From a virus, in the IMG/VR virus record IMGVR_UViG_3300028025_001707, positions 1 to 56,485 of that record: a stretch of 56,485 nucleotides of DNA; one strand, 5' to 3'. Position numbers and translations under genes: made by a program. The notes under the pieces were generated by a model. It searched no databases. It worked only from the letters and a program-made list of their open reading frames with translations, and was not told the DNA's origin. Positions 7,616 through 17,456 of the stretch are shown piece after piece (position 1 is the stretch's first letter; each line of letters starts with the position of its first letter).

Positions 7616-8723
7616 AATAGAAAAAGCTATAGAGATATACCTATCGAAAAAAATCTCTAAGACAAATACAGCTAAAGAAGTAGCTAAAGAGTTAGGCATA
7701 CCATACGACAATGTATTTAGAAGAAGAATAGCTCGCAAGCTAGAGGTAGTTGACAATAGCGAGTTCAAGGATGAGTGTGAGAAGGTTGGTATAGATCCAT
7801 CAAACGTTAAGCACTACTGGTACAAAGGCAAGCACTTCTCAATCAACGTAAAGGGTGAAAGCAATGAGTTTAAGTATGAGGACTTTAAGGAAGACCTTAT
7901 TGCAGAGATATCTAAGTGGAGTCCGAAGTATTCGAAGATTAAGAGGAGTCATAGCGGTGAAGGTCACTGCATGGTGTTTAGTCCTGCTGATATTCACATT
8001 GGTAAGCTTGCTTCTTCCTTTGAGACTGGTGAGTCGTATGATCAACAGACTGCTGTAAAGAGGGTCAGAGAGGGCTTACATGGCATTATCAGTAAGTCAT
8101 CTGGGTTCTGTATCGATAAGGTGATATTCATCGCAGGAAACGACATCCTACATACTGATACACCTAAAAGAACAACTACAGCTGGTACACCTCAAGATAC
8201 TGACGGTATGTGGTACGACAACTTCATTACTGCAAAGAAGCTACTAGTCGAAATAATCGAAACGCTTGTTCAGATCGCTGACGTTGAGGTTCACTACAAT
8301 CCATCTAACCACGACTACATGAGTGGCTTCATGCTGCTAGACTCTATATCGTCTTGGTTCAGGAACCATCCGCAGGTTACATTCAACAGCGATATGTCGC
8401 ACCGTAAGTACACTGTCTATGGAGGCAACCTTATAGGCATGACTCACATGGATGGAGCTAAGCCTCAAGACCTACCACTACTTATGGCACACGAGGCTCC
8501 AAGTCAGTGGGCTGATTGTAAGCATAGGTACATCTACGGTCATCACGTACACCATAAGACCTCTAAGGACTATATGTCTGTATGTGTAGAGACGCTTCGC
8601 TCGCCATCTGGTACAGATAGCTGGCATCACAGAAATGGTTACCAGCATTCACCAAAGGCTGTAGAGGCATTTATACATCACAAAGATCATGGGCAGGTTG
8701 CCCGCTTAACTCACCTGTTCTGA
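7605..8723 (+). CDS. Calcineurin-like metallophosphoesterase with N-terminal HTH
   Basis: This 372-aa protein has the full dimetal phosphoesterase set: DIH (Asp129, His131), GND (178-180), NHD (235-237), THMDG (His281) and GHHVHH (His313 to His316). The N-terminal 45 residues (KTNTAKEVAKELGIPYDNVF) look like a helix-turn-helix, which could bring the enzyme to DNA. Phage proteins of this type are often labelled SbcD-like or DNA phosphoesterases. A nuclease or phosphatase in DNA processing is likely, and the substrate cannot be told. It overlaps genes on both sides (11 bases upstream, one base downstream). Confidence 0.85.
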   Translation: MKNEIEKAIEIYLSKKISKTNTAKEVAKELGIPYDNVFRRRIARKLEVVDNSEFKDECEKVGIDPSNVKHYWYKGKHFSINVKGESNEFKYEDFKEDLIAEISKWSPKYSKIKRSHSGEGHCMVFSPADIHIGKLASSFETGESYDQQTAVKRVREGLHGIISKSSGFCIDKVIFIAGNDILHTDTPKRTTTAGTPQDTDGMWYDNFITAKKLLVEIIETLVQIADVEVHYNPSNHDYMSGFMLLDSISSWFRNHPQVTFNSDMSHRKYTVYGGNLIGMTHMDGAKPQDLPLLMAHEAPSQWADCKHRYIYGHHVHHKTSKDYMSVCVETLRSPSGTDSWHHRNGYQHSPKAVEAFIHHKDHGQVARLTHLF

Positions 8724-8884
8724 TGGTTACCGTTGAAGAAATGAAGAGAGTAGTCGAGGACTACATCTATAAAAAGAAAGGTGTGCGTGTTCATATCGAA
8801 CTACGCTACCACCCTTTCTTAATTCAGTCAGATATCGACAAACTACACTACTGCTACAGTGTAGCGTTAGATTATAAGGGGTAA
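8723..8884 (+). CDS. 53-aa protein closing the early operon
   Basis: The ATG shares its A with the TGA of the phosphoesterase gene (TGATG). The 53-aa product starts MVTVEEMKRVVEDY and is mixed helix and strand with several aromatic residues. It ends at a TAA whose last base is adjacent to the stop codon of the opposing giant gene. Coupled start and snug fit argue that it is real. Function unknown. Confidence 0.7.
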   Translation: MVTVEEMKRVVEDYIYKKKGVRVHIELRYHPFLIQSDIDKLHYCYSVALDYKG

Positions 8885-11800
8885 TTACTTATATATCTTT
8901 TCTGCCTTCATTCCTTTTTTAATCTTAGCTATATCAGAAGCGTATACTTCACCTTGTATCTTTCTAAGTTTAGAGTACTCAACTGACTGTTCTTTCGTTA
9001 GACCTCCTAAAGACTCAACCCAATCTATCTCTTCTAGCACATTATCTATTTTCATCTTGCTCTTTAGAAGATCCATCTTGTAACCATCTACATCACCAGT
9101 CTCTTTCTTTATAGTCTTGTAGTCTTCCAATTGATCTTCACTCATAGCTTTCTTCTGAACGTACTTCTTGATCGACATAGCCTCAGAGTTGAACTCTCTT
9201 GGAAGAAGCCCTAAGTTATATAGTGCACTGAATGTAGTAGCAATACCCATAGCTGTTTTATCTTCAGGTAGTATTACTTTTTCTACTTTATTTCCTTTAA
9301 ACTCTTTCTCAAACTTACCAGTAGTAGTCATTGCTATCATTTCATAAAGTTCAACTGCCTTATCAAATGCGATGGTAGCTGTTCCAAGATCAATCCATTG
9401 TTTAGTTCCGTATTCTTCGAATACCATCTTTTGTGAATCCACAAACTCTTTAATGAACTTTTCTTTTTCTTTTTCAGTCATTGGATCCTTACCTCTGTTC
9501 TCTAGATATAAGTTTCTTTCCTCAACAGCTTGGTTTATATCCTCCTGACTTGCAGTTTTTTCTTGCACAAGATCAGCAATCGCATTGAAACCTTGAATAG
9601 TCAATCCGTCTGTCACAGGAAGAGGTGAGAATACATCTTTTACTAAGTTCTGTAATACAAACTTCTTTCTGTTTCTCTTGTTCTTTTCTTTTTCCTCTTC
9701 ATCATCTTCGTAACCAGTAAGTGCTGAAGCTATAGCATCGTAAACATAAAGTTTAAGTGCATATGATATTGCGTTATAAGCTGTCATCTCAGCAGTTAAT
9801 CCACCTAATGATCTAATAGCCTTCCATTTATCTTCTGCTGTTGATTGACTTAAAGTACTTAATGTTCTAATATCAGAATACAACCTAGTCTTCTGGTTCA
9901 TAATAAAGTTAGCGAACGGAAGAACAACTTTTCTAACTATCTTTTTAATAGGCTGAGGTGAATTCATAAAGTCACCCATCATTGCAGCATCAGATACGTT
10001 CTGTTGTCTATCTACCATATGCTGAGCATAGTCAGCAGCTTCTTTATTTAGCTTATGTGTAGTCCAGTCTATTTTTCCATTGTAAAGTTTTTGCTCTTTA
10101 AGTGATTGCGTATAGTACGCCTTCCATGAATTACGAGCAATCCAAACATCTGGCTGAGATAAGAACTTCTTCAACCAAAACTCATTCAATTTTTTAACGT
10201 ATCCTAGTGCCGCTGCACCTTTTGTGTCTGGAGCTTTATCTAGATATTTATTTGCACTCTCAATAGCTGTAGATGTCTCCATACCTCTATTTCCTATTGC
10301 ATATCCGCTATTATTAAGCCATGTATGGAAGTCAGTATCACTAACCATTCCAGCGAAATCCATATTTCTAACACCAGCGTTAATCATAGTACTTAAGGAT
10401 ACAGGTACAGTCTGTAGCACAGCCTGTGATGGACCACCCAATGCTCTTGTTGCACCTACTGCTGCAATAACATCTAGGTATTTATCAAGATCACCAAGAG
10501 TTGCATCAGAGAATGACATCTTATTCTTATATCTAAGTATGTAGTTCTCTACTCTTCTCTTAAGTAACTTAGCGTCCTTCTCTTCTTGAAATAACTTCTC
10601 GTATGACCGTGAGTTTAAGAATGCATCAACACGTCTAATTGCAGACGCTGTATTTACATCTATCAATGCAGACTTAAGTGATCCTGCGTTACTCATATCA
10701 AAGTCTAGGTTAACAAATCTTGTAGTTGACTTCTTACCTGTGTCTAATGATTTGAAATCTTTGTTTGATTCCATCAATACACCTGCCTTGTCTTTGTAAG
10801 AAACTAGCCCAAGATCAAGTGCGAAAGCCCCAACTTTACCAGTAGCCTCGTCAACAAGTTCTCTTTCTCCGTCAACTCTTGATAACCTGTCTGTGGTATA
10901 GTTTATATCCTTACCCAACTTTGTGTTGTACACAGACAAACTGACATCGTATAACTCAGAGTAGTGCTTAGACCATTGGTCTATCCACCAATTTACAGCA
11001 TCAGCATTAATGCTGTCAGTATTAGACTCTATCTGTTCAATCGTAACATCTCCATCAGATAAACCTAGCTTGTCAAATACCTCTTGATATAACTCAGCCA
11101 TTTTTAGTTGATCGTCATTACCGTACTCATTAAGAGTATTGATGCTTTCTTTAATTAAGCCTATCCTTCTTTTTAGCTCTGCTTTCTGTGCTCTTTCATT
11201 TCCAGGTACAGTTCTCTTTAAGTAGGCCAACATACCACGCTCATATGCGTTGTATGATGTGTTGAACGCCTGATCGTTAGGTCTTTTCTTAGCAAATGTC
11301 TCACCGTACTCATTGATAGCCTTGTTGTATATGTTCATTGCCTTTGCAGTACCATTTGACAGCAAATCAAATCCCATCTTTTTCATGATAGACATTCCAG
11401 ACTTAACACCTCTGAACATGGAATCAAAAAGTACTGGCAATGTAGCGAAGTTCTCATACAATGCACGCCCTGATACTGGACTAAATAAGAATCTAATCTT
11501 CTTAGCTTTAATCCCTTCAGCTCTAGCTTCTTTTGCTGCAACATCACCTTCGTATGTACTTATAGCTCCATCAAGCCCGTCTGTTATGCCGTTTACTATG
11601 AAGTTGTCCATTGACTCTACTATAGTGTAGGCATTCTTTATAGACATTGCATCAAGATTAACGTTCATAAGTCTCTTAAGAACTTCTCTATCTTTCTCAC
11701 TTACCTCTACTTCATCACCTGTAAATGGATCTACTTTAGTCTTAAGCATATCCTTTATTATAGTCGAGTATCTGTCAAATCTAGTGTTCAAGAATCTTCT

Positions 11801-14800
11801 GAGTTCAGTCTCTTTCTTCTCTCTATCAGTAACACTTTCTTCCTCAATTGCCTTTATTATTTCGTTGATCTCTTTAAGAGTCATGCTTCCATCAATGATA
11901 CCTAAGTCTACTAGGTCTTGATACTCCTTTAGCTTCTCGTTCTTAAGTTGCTCCTCTTGTTTTTGGAGCATATCTTCAGTGTAAGTATTAATAGCATCAA
12001 TATCAGCTGCGTTCTTTATTGCAAAGTTTGTATCATCTTTTGATCTTTTAACTGCATTAAGAACAGCATTTGCGTTTTCTATATAAGCCTCTATATCCTC
12101 AACCATTGCAGGATTAACTCTAGTGAAGTCCTTGGCCATTGCAACTACATTAGCCTGGTTATTCTTCATGAAGTTCTTTATGCTCTTTCGTACCTTTTGT
12201 GCATTTGAAAGTATGTTCTGGTACTCTGCATTTTTAAACAAACGCTCAGCGTACTGTAAGAATCTATCAACCATTACAGGATTGTCTACATTTAAGTAGA
12301 CTATCTTCTTAGCTAAAGTTGAGGCCTGATTAGCAGTGATTGTTCCTTGACGCTTCATGTTGTTGACTGCTGCAACAATCATTCTCTGCTTTCTTTTTAA
12401 ATCAATCTGTGCCTCTCTAGCTGCTTTTGCTTCTAATCTAAGCTGACTTTTAAGTGCTGTTGCTTCATTCACCACTACCTTCTTAGGTGTGGGTTTGCCA
12501 AGTACTTTAGCTACAGATGGTGCTTTCTTTATCTTACCTCCTAAAGAGCTAGTTAACTCACGTACAGCCTCTTCTCTTTGCTTATCGTTTGCATTTACAT
12601 ACCAGTCATTTTTCTTAAGGTCTGCCATAGCAGACTCTCTTGCTTTCTGCTCTGTATTGCCACGCTCTATAGATAGATCGTACTTCTCTTTGGCTTTAGA
12701 TATAACTTCGTTTAGTTCTTTTTTATATTTACCTAATGCTGTTTCAACATCTTCTTTTGTAACTCCGTTTCTAATTAGTACATTTTTTATAGCACTATCG
12801 GAATATCCATTATCTCTAGCTTTATTTATGAAGTTCTGTACATTGTCTCCTACTCTAAATCTAAGTTCAGCAGCACCTTTGCCTGCTTCCTTGGCTTTAA
12901 ATTTAGGACTTAATGCTTCACCTTTAAATAAATCAGCTAGACCTATATTTATAAAATCATCAAGAGACATCTTATCTAGATTCTCATTGAATTTTTTATC
13001 TTTAAATATTTCTTCACTAGTAACAAAGAAATTCTTTACGTACTTAAATAATGCGTTTAACCAATTTTTAAATTGTTTTTTCTTAGACTCATTAATTATT
13101 GTCTCACCTTTAGTTGCTATTAATTCAACTAATGCCTCCTCTCTAGCTAAATCATTATCACCGTACTTACTTATAGCTTGTTGTAAAGCTTTTGTTCCTT
13201 CAACTAAAGATAATCCCTTTGATAATAATGCATCTCCTTTTTTACCTGAAGCATTTGATCTAAGAAAATCAATCCATATATGGCCGAATTCATGTATAGG
13301 GGTAGCTAAAGAATCTGACTCTGGATTAAGGTATATCTTTCCATCCTTAGTCATACCAAGGATAACCTTTCCTTCAGATTCTTTTGTTCTTACGCCTTCC
13401 TCTTGAAGCACTCTATCAAATTCATCTTTACTATTTGATACTGCTACATCAGGAAAAGCAAATCTTAATTTAGCAGAAAGTAATTCAATATCATTAGTAT
13501 CTATTGAAACTTTGGCTCCTCTAAATGCTTTATCAATAAAAAATGCTCCTCCAACTTCATCTCCAATCTTTTGCTCTGAAGGAATTTCTCCTTTTTTATT
13601 TTCTTTAAATACCCTAGTTGCTTTTGCTTTCCATTCTGGGAACACATCTAGTCCATGCTTAGGATTTGATATTAATGCAATAATTTGTCCCTTGGGTCCA
13701 AACCCATAGTTACCATGTTCAACAGGTATAACACCTCCATTCAACACATCGATACCAACAACTGATACAACATTCCCTTTAGGTGTCTTCATCATTGATG
13801 GTTCAGATATATCATTGTATATTGTATCAGCTAAGAAGGCTTTTGATTTAGGATCATTCTTTGTACCAAAAAGTGCGTTTACTGTATTTTTAGAAGCAGT
13901 CTTAATTCCTTGCTGTGATATCATTAAATCAAACAATAAGCTTCTCTCTGATAATGATAGTGTATTTTTTACATCTCCCTTAGCTCTATTATTTGCATCT
14001 ATCACAATCATGTCAAATAATTGCCCAAGCGAATCAATATTATTTGATGATATAAATTCATCTAATTTATTTGCAGATTTTACAATAGGTTTTTGACTTA
14101 CTTTTTTCTTTACATTTATATCCCCCTTCAAAGCCTCTAATGCAGCACGTTGATTTTGTTCTGGTTGAGACTTTACTAATGGAGCTAGATACCTAAATAC
14201 AGCTTCATTTGAATTTACAGCAGTATCAGCCATTCTCATAATCGCCATAGGTACATGACCATTGGGTAACTTACCTTCTGCCCATAACTTATCAAATAGA
14301 TTCTTGTTGTTATTATAAAGTTCTAATGCTTCATTGTATTGTGTCTGTGCTCCTTCTTTAGTTACACCAGCCCACGCTGCATTCTTATTTTTACCAAGAA
14401 CATTATATAGTAATCCACCTTCAACATCCATTGTGTTACCAACAGAGTCTACAACCTTTCCAGCTGCCAGTGTATCTGACATGCCTACAACCATCGGTAT
14501 TCCTTCAAATGATTCTATTGTTCTTGTTTCAGCAGTCCCTTCTTTTACTTGTGACTTACTTTCTTCAATAGGATTAACTTGAATATCTTGAGATAATGTA
14601 GGTGTAACAAAATTAGCTTCGTATGCAGGTAATTTATCTAGATTAGTCTCTATACTTTCAATATCTATATCTTCTTCAGCAGGAATTTCAATACCTTCTA
14701 CTCTTAGTCTTGGCTTAGTCTCTGATTTAATCAGGCCTAAGTCTTCAGCTAATTTAGATTCAAGGTCAATCTCTTCTTCAGTAGGTTCAACTACTTCTTC

Positions 14801-17455
14801 TTGACCGACTGCTTGACCTTCTTCGGTAACGATTTGAGGTTCTGCTTCGGGTTTTCTTTCCTCCATTTCTCCGCTAACTGCGGCTTCTGGCTGTACAGGT
14901 ACTTCACCTGCTGCTTGCTTTTGAACGGCATCTTCTGATATTGTTTTAAGTTGGTTATTAATTTCGGCAATTCTTGCCTTTTGAGCTGCAACTAGATTTT
15001 CATCTTTGCCAGCTATTTCTTGCTCAAGTTTTTTTCTTTCACTAAGAAGTCTAAATGATTCTGTTTTATCAGTTACGTTATCAGGTATCTCATTTAAAAG
15101 TCCAATAGATTCATTTAGTTCCTGAACCTCAGCTCTTGCTTGTTCTTTTGTTATTTGACCAGATAACACTTTTGTTTTTACATCATCCTCAAATAACTGC
15201 TTTAAGTTAGGATCCTGTATAAGTCGTTCTAAGTTATTTACCTGATTAGCTGTTCTTACTTCTCTTGCTGTACTTAAAGTCTGAGATACACTAGACATTA
15301 CAGTACCTCCAATCATACCAAGCTTATAGCTTTCTGACATTCTGCCTACAATTTCTTTAAAAGAAGGATTTTTAAATACTTCCTCTCCTTTTATTTCATT
15401 GTATGCTGATTTAATTCCTATGTCAGCTAGCTCTTGTAATGCTTCTGTTGTTCCCTCCACATTACCTTTAGCTGTTAGACTTATAGCTCCTTTTGCAATT
15501 AACGCCTTGACACTAGAGTTGATTCTATTGTCAATCATTTCTTGAGTAGCATTTTTAGGTAAATCCTTGAATGCTTTTCCAAGTAAATAAGATGTTATAT
15601 TATATCCAGCAGGTGTCTTAGAGAACCACTTAGACATACCTAATGATTCTAATTTAGATGATACATACGCATATGCACCACTCATTAAAACTTTATCAGC
15701 TTCATCAATACCTTCAGTATTTGGATCTGAATTTATTTGATCTTTAAAGTTCATGTATGAACTAGCAAATAAACCTATTTGCTGTGGTGACAATAATGCT
15801 TTTTTAGCAATACTCTTAAGTATTTCAACTCCTGTCTTTTTAACTAATTCTTTTCCAATAGCTTTTCCAGCAATCTTTACTGCCCCTTCACCTACAGCTT
15901 TTGCTAAACCAGCTCCTCCAACTGGAACTGCTACAGATGAACCCAAAGATTCTGCTATCCCAGAAAGCACTCTTTCTAAAGCAGGTCTATCTTTACTAGT
16001 TATATACTCATCAGTAATTACACCTGGAAGTATATCTTGAAGCTCATCTTTTCTTAATGTCTCAGTACTAAATACTCTGTTTCCTTGTGAGTCGTATACT
16101 GGCTTATTATATTCGCTTATTTCAGCAAACATCCTAACTGGAGAAATAAATCCATAAGCAAAATTTGCAAGCATGTTACTTCCAAAATCACCTCTTTCTT
16201 CTTTTGCTAAGTTTGCTTCTACAACAGTCTTTTCCATCAAATCTCTGTCGTCATTTATTGACTTCAGTTCATCTGACATTTCGTTGTATTTTTGAACTAC
16301 ATCGTTCTTAATAAATGTATGCTGTTCGCTATTTAAAGCCTCTTCGTATTGCTCTTTTGTTATTAATCCATCAGAGTAATCTTTCTTTAAATTATCTTCA
16401 TACTCTTTTACTTTTCTGCTTTCTTCTTTAAGAATAACAGAGTTACCTATAAGTCTTGAAGTTTTATCTTTGAAATCTTTATCGATATCTTTTATGGTCT
16501 TATCACCAAACATAGCAGCAGACGCATACTTTCCTTTGCTTAATGCATATCCTTTTCTATAAAACTCTTGTTCTTTTATTTTTTCGTTTATCTGCTCTAA
16601 TTCTTTATCTACTTGATATACAGGTCTTTCAATACCTGACTGACGTTCAAGTAATAGCTGTTCTCTTTTTTGAACTAAATTATTGTATTCTCTAAACTCT
16701 AGGTTACCTTCAACAAATGCCTCAAGCATGTTCTTTTCAGTCTCACTTCCATCTAGATCAATAACTATATTTTGACCAGTCTTTTTATTAGTGACTTTTA
16801 ACATGTCACCCATACCAGTTTCTTCGAAGTCAAATATGTCGTACTTAGTTCCTTTAAATTTATCTACCAGATCAGTTACTGCTTGTCCTTCACTTTTGTT
16901 TACATATGAAGAAACTTCTTTTGATAAATTAGATATGTTATTTTTTTCTACAACAATAGGATCATCTTTTTCTAGTGCCTTAAAGGTTTCTTTGAAAAGT
17001 TCTTGTTGTTGTTTTTGCTCATTTGTTTGAGTTTTCCTTTGAATATTTACTTCAGGCTTAGCCTCTGGCTTCCAGGTCAAACCTTTTTCATATTCAGCAT
17101 CATACAATTTCTTAGCATCTTTCTCAAGTGCCTGAACTCTTTTATCTACATCGCCTTTCTGTAATTTTATAAAATTACCAGACCTATTATTATCTACATA
17201 CCATCCATCAGCTGCTTTCTTAAAGACAGCAAGTTGATTACCTGAAGCTGTATATAGTCCTTCAGGCTTTCCTCCAGAAGATACCGATGGCTTTTGAGTC
17301 GTTGTTTTTACTGTAGCCGATGTAATACCTTTTCCTTGAGGTGGAGAAGATAATTCCGTAGAACGTTTTTTTTTTACACCTAACACATCATTTGGTGAAG
17401 GAAGTGATGAACCACCTTTTAGTATTTGATCTGGTGACGGTAATCCGTTTGACAT
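8885..17455 (-). CDS. Giant internal virion/ejection protein with HExxH metalloprotease motif
   Basis: This 2856-aa protein is the last gene of the late region. The N-terminus carries two related short peptides, LPSPDQIL and LPSPNDVL, then long coiled-coil stretches. A hydrophobic Ala/Gly-rich part at about residue 500-560 could insert in membrane. HEFGH at 1388-1392, followed by EEALVELIA, gives a zincin-type HExxH...E site. Long Lys/Glu-rich helices follow, and a C-terminal block contains VVLPFANFIMNQKTRLYSD. This plan resembles large polyvalent phage proteins and the ejected internal proteins of podoviruses (T7 gp16-like role), placed after two smaller candidate ejection proteins. A role in DNA delivery or periplasm crossing, perhaps with proteolysis, is inference. 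No RNA polymerase catalytic motif was seen. Confidence 0.8.
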   Translation of the reverse strand: MSNGLPSPDQILKGGSSLPSPNDVLGVKKKRSTELSSPPQGKGITSATVKTTTQKPSVSSGGKPEGLYTASGNQLAVFKKAADGWYVDNNRSGNFIKLQKGDVDKRVQALEKDAKKLYDAEYEKGLTWKPEAKPEVNIQRKTQTNEQKQQQELFKETFKALEKDDPIVVEKNNISNLSKEVSSYVNKSEGQAVTDLVDKFKGTKYDIFDFEETGMGDMLKVTNKKTGQNIVIDLDGSETEKNMLEAFVEGNLEFREYNNLVQKREQLLLERQSGIERPVYQVDKELEQINEKIKEQEFYRKGYALSKGKYASAAMFGDKTIKDIDKDFKDKTSRLIGNSVILKEESRKVKEYEDNLKKDYSDGLITKEQYEEALNSEQHTFIKNDVVQKYNEMSDELKSINDDRDLMEKTVVEANLAKEERGDFGSNMLANFAYGFISPVRMFAEISEYNKPVYDSQGNRVFSTETLRKDELQDILPGVITDEYITSKDRPALERVLSGIAESLGSSVAVPVGGAGLAKAVGEGAVKIAGKAIGKELVKKTGVEILKSIAKKALLSPQQIGLFASSYMNFKDQINSDPNTEGIDEADKVLMSGAYAYVSSKLESLGMSKWFSKTPAGYNITSYLLGKAFKDLPKNATQEMIDNRINSSVKALIAKGAISLTAKGNVEGTTEALQELADIGIKSAYNEIKGEEVFKNPSFKEIVGRMSESYKLGMIGGTVMSSVSQTLSTAREVRTANQVNNLERLIQDPNLKQLFEDDVKTKVLSGQITKEQARAEVQELNESIGLLNEIPDNVTDKTESFRLLSERKKLEQEIAGKDENLVAAQKARIAEINNQLKTISEDAVQKQAAGEVPVQPEAAVSGEMEERKPEAEPQIVTEEGQAVGQEEVVEPTEEEIDLESKLAEDLGLIKSETKPRLRVEGIEIPAEEDIDIESIETNLDKLPAYEANFVTPTLSQDIQVNPIEESKSQVKEGTAETRTIESFEGIPMVVGMSDTLAAGKVVDSVGNTMDVEGGLLYNVLGKNKNAAWAGVTKEGAQTQYNEALELYNNNKNLFDKLWAEGKLPNGHVPMAIMRMADTAVNSNEAVFRYLAPLVKSQPEQNQRAALEALKGDINVKKKVSQKPIVKSANKLDEFISSNNIDSLGQLFDMIVIDANNRAKGDVKNTLSLSERSLLFDLMISQQGIKTASKNTVNALFGTKNDPKSKAFLADTIYNDISEPSMMKTPKGNVVSVVGIDVLNGGVIPVEHGNYGFGPKGQIIALISNPKHGLDVFPEWKAKATRVFKENKKGEIPSEQKIGDEVGGAFFIDKAFRGAKVSIDTNDIELLSAKLRFAFPDVAVSNSKDEFDRVLQEEGVRTKESEGKVILGMTKDGKIYLNPESDSLATPIHEFGHIWIDFLRSNASGKKGDALLSKGLSLVEGTKALQQAISKYGDNDLAREEALVELIATKGETIINESKKKQFKNWLNALFKYVKNFFVTSEEIFKDKKFNENLDKMSLDDFINIGLADLFKGEALSPKFKAKEAGKGAAELRFRVGDNVQNFINKARDNGYSDSAIKNVLIRNGVTKEDVETALGKYKKELNEVISKAKEKYDLSIERGNTEQKARESAMADLKKNDWYVNANDKQREEAVRELTSSLGGKIKKAPSVAKVLGKPTPKKVVVNEATALKSQLRLEAKAAREAQIDLKRKQRMIVAAVNNMKRQGTITANQASTLAKKIVYLNVDNPVMVDRFLQYAERLFKNAEYQNILSNAQKVRKSIKNFMKNNQANVVAMAKDFTRVNPAMVEDIEAYIENANAVLNAVKRSKDDTNFAIKNAADIDAINTYTEDMLQKQEEQLKNEKLKEYQDLVDLGIIDGSMTLKEINEIIKAIEEESVTDREKKETELRRFLNTRFDRYSTIIKDMLKTKVDPFTGDEVEVSEKDREVLKRLMNVNLDAMSIKNAYTIVESMDNFIVNGITDGLDGAISTYEGDVAAKEARAEGIKAKKIRFLFSPVSGRALYENFATLPVLFDSMFRGVKSGMSIMKKMGFDLLSNGTAKAMNIYNKAINEYGETFAKKRPNDQAFNTSYNAYERGMLAYLKRTVPGNERAQKAELKRRIGLIKESINTLNEYGNDDQLKMAELYQEVFDKLGLSDGDVTIEQIESNTDSINADAVNWWIDQWSKHYSELYDVSLSVYNTKLGKDINYTTDRLSRVDGERELVDEATGKVGAFALDLGLVSYKDKAGVLMESNKDFKSLDTGKKSTTRFVNLDFDMSNAGSLKSALIDVNTASAIRRVDAFLNSRSYEKLFQEEKDAKLLKRRVENYILRYKNKMSFSDATLGDLDKYLDVIAAVGATRALGGPSQAVLQTVPVSLSTMINAGVRNMDFAGMVSDTDFHTWLNNSGYAIGNRGMETSTAIESANKYLDKAPDTKGAAALGYVKKLNEFWLKKFLSQPDVWIARNSWKAYYTQSLKEQKLYNGKIDWTTHKLNKEAADYAQHMVDRQQNVSDAAMMGDFMNSPQPIKKIVRKVVLPFANFIMNQKTRLYSDIRTLSTLSQSTAEDKWKAIRSLGGLTAEMTAYNAISYALKLYVYDAIASALTGYEDDEEEKEKNKRNRKKFVLQNLVKDVFSPLPVTDGLTIQGFNAIADLVQEKTASQEDINQAVEERNLYLENRGKDPMTEKEKEKFIKEFVDSQKMVFEEYGTKQWIDLGTATIAFDKAVELYEMIAMTTTGKFEKEFKGNKVEKVILPEDKTAMGIATTFSALYNLGLLPREFNSEAMSIKKYVQKKAMSEDQLEDYKTIKKETGDVDGYKMDLLKSKMKIDNVLEEIDWVESLGGLTKEQSVEYSKLRKIQGEVYASDIAKIKKGMKAEKIYK

Positions 17456-17456
17456 A

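Noticed and set aside
12489-13406. A 305-codon open frame on the plus strand inside the giant gene
   Set aside because: It is antisense to the giant protein, rich in Leu, Ser and Phe as expected from reversed Lys/Glu codons, has no promoter box, and other shorter antisense frames in the same gene look alike.
8885-17455. Possible virion RNA polymerase, as in crAss-like phages
   Set aside because: No DxDxD or DFDGD-type catalytic loop was found in the protein, and its motifs point to an ejection protein with HExxH.
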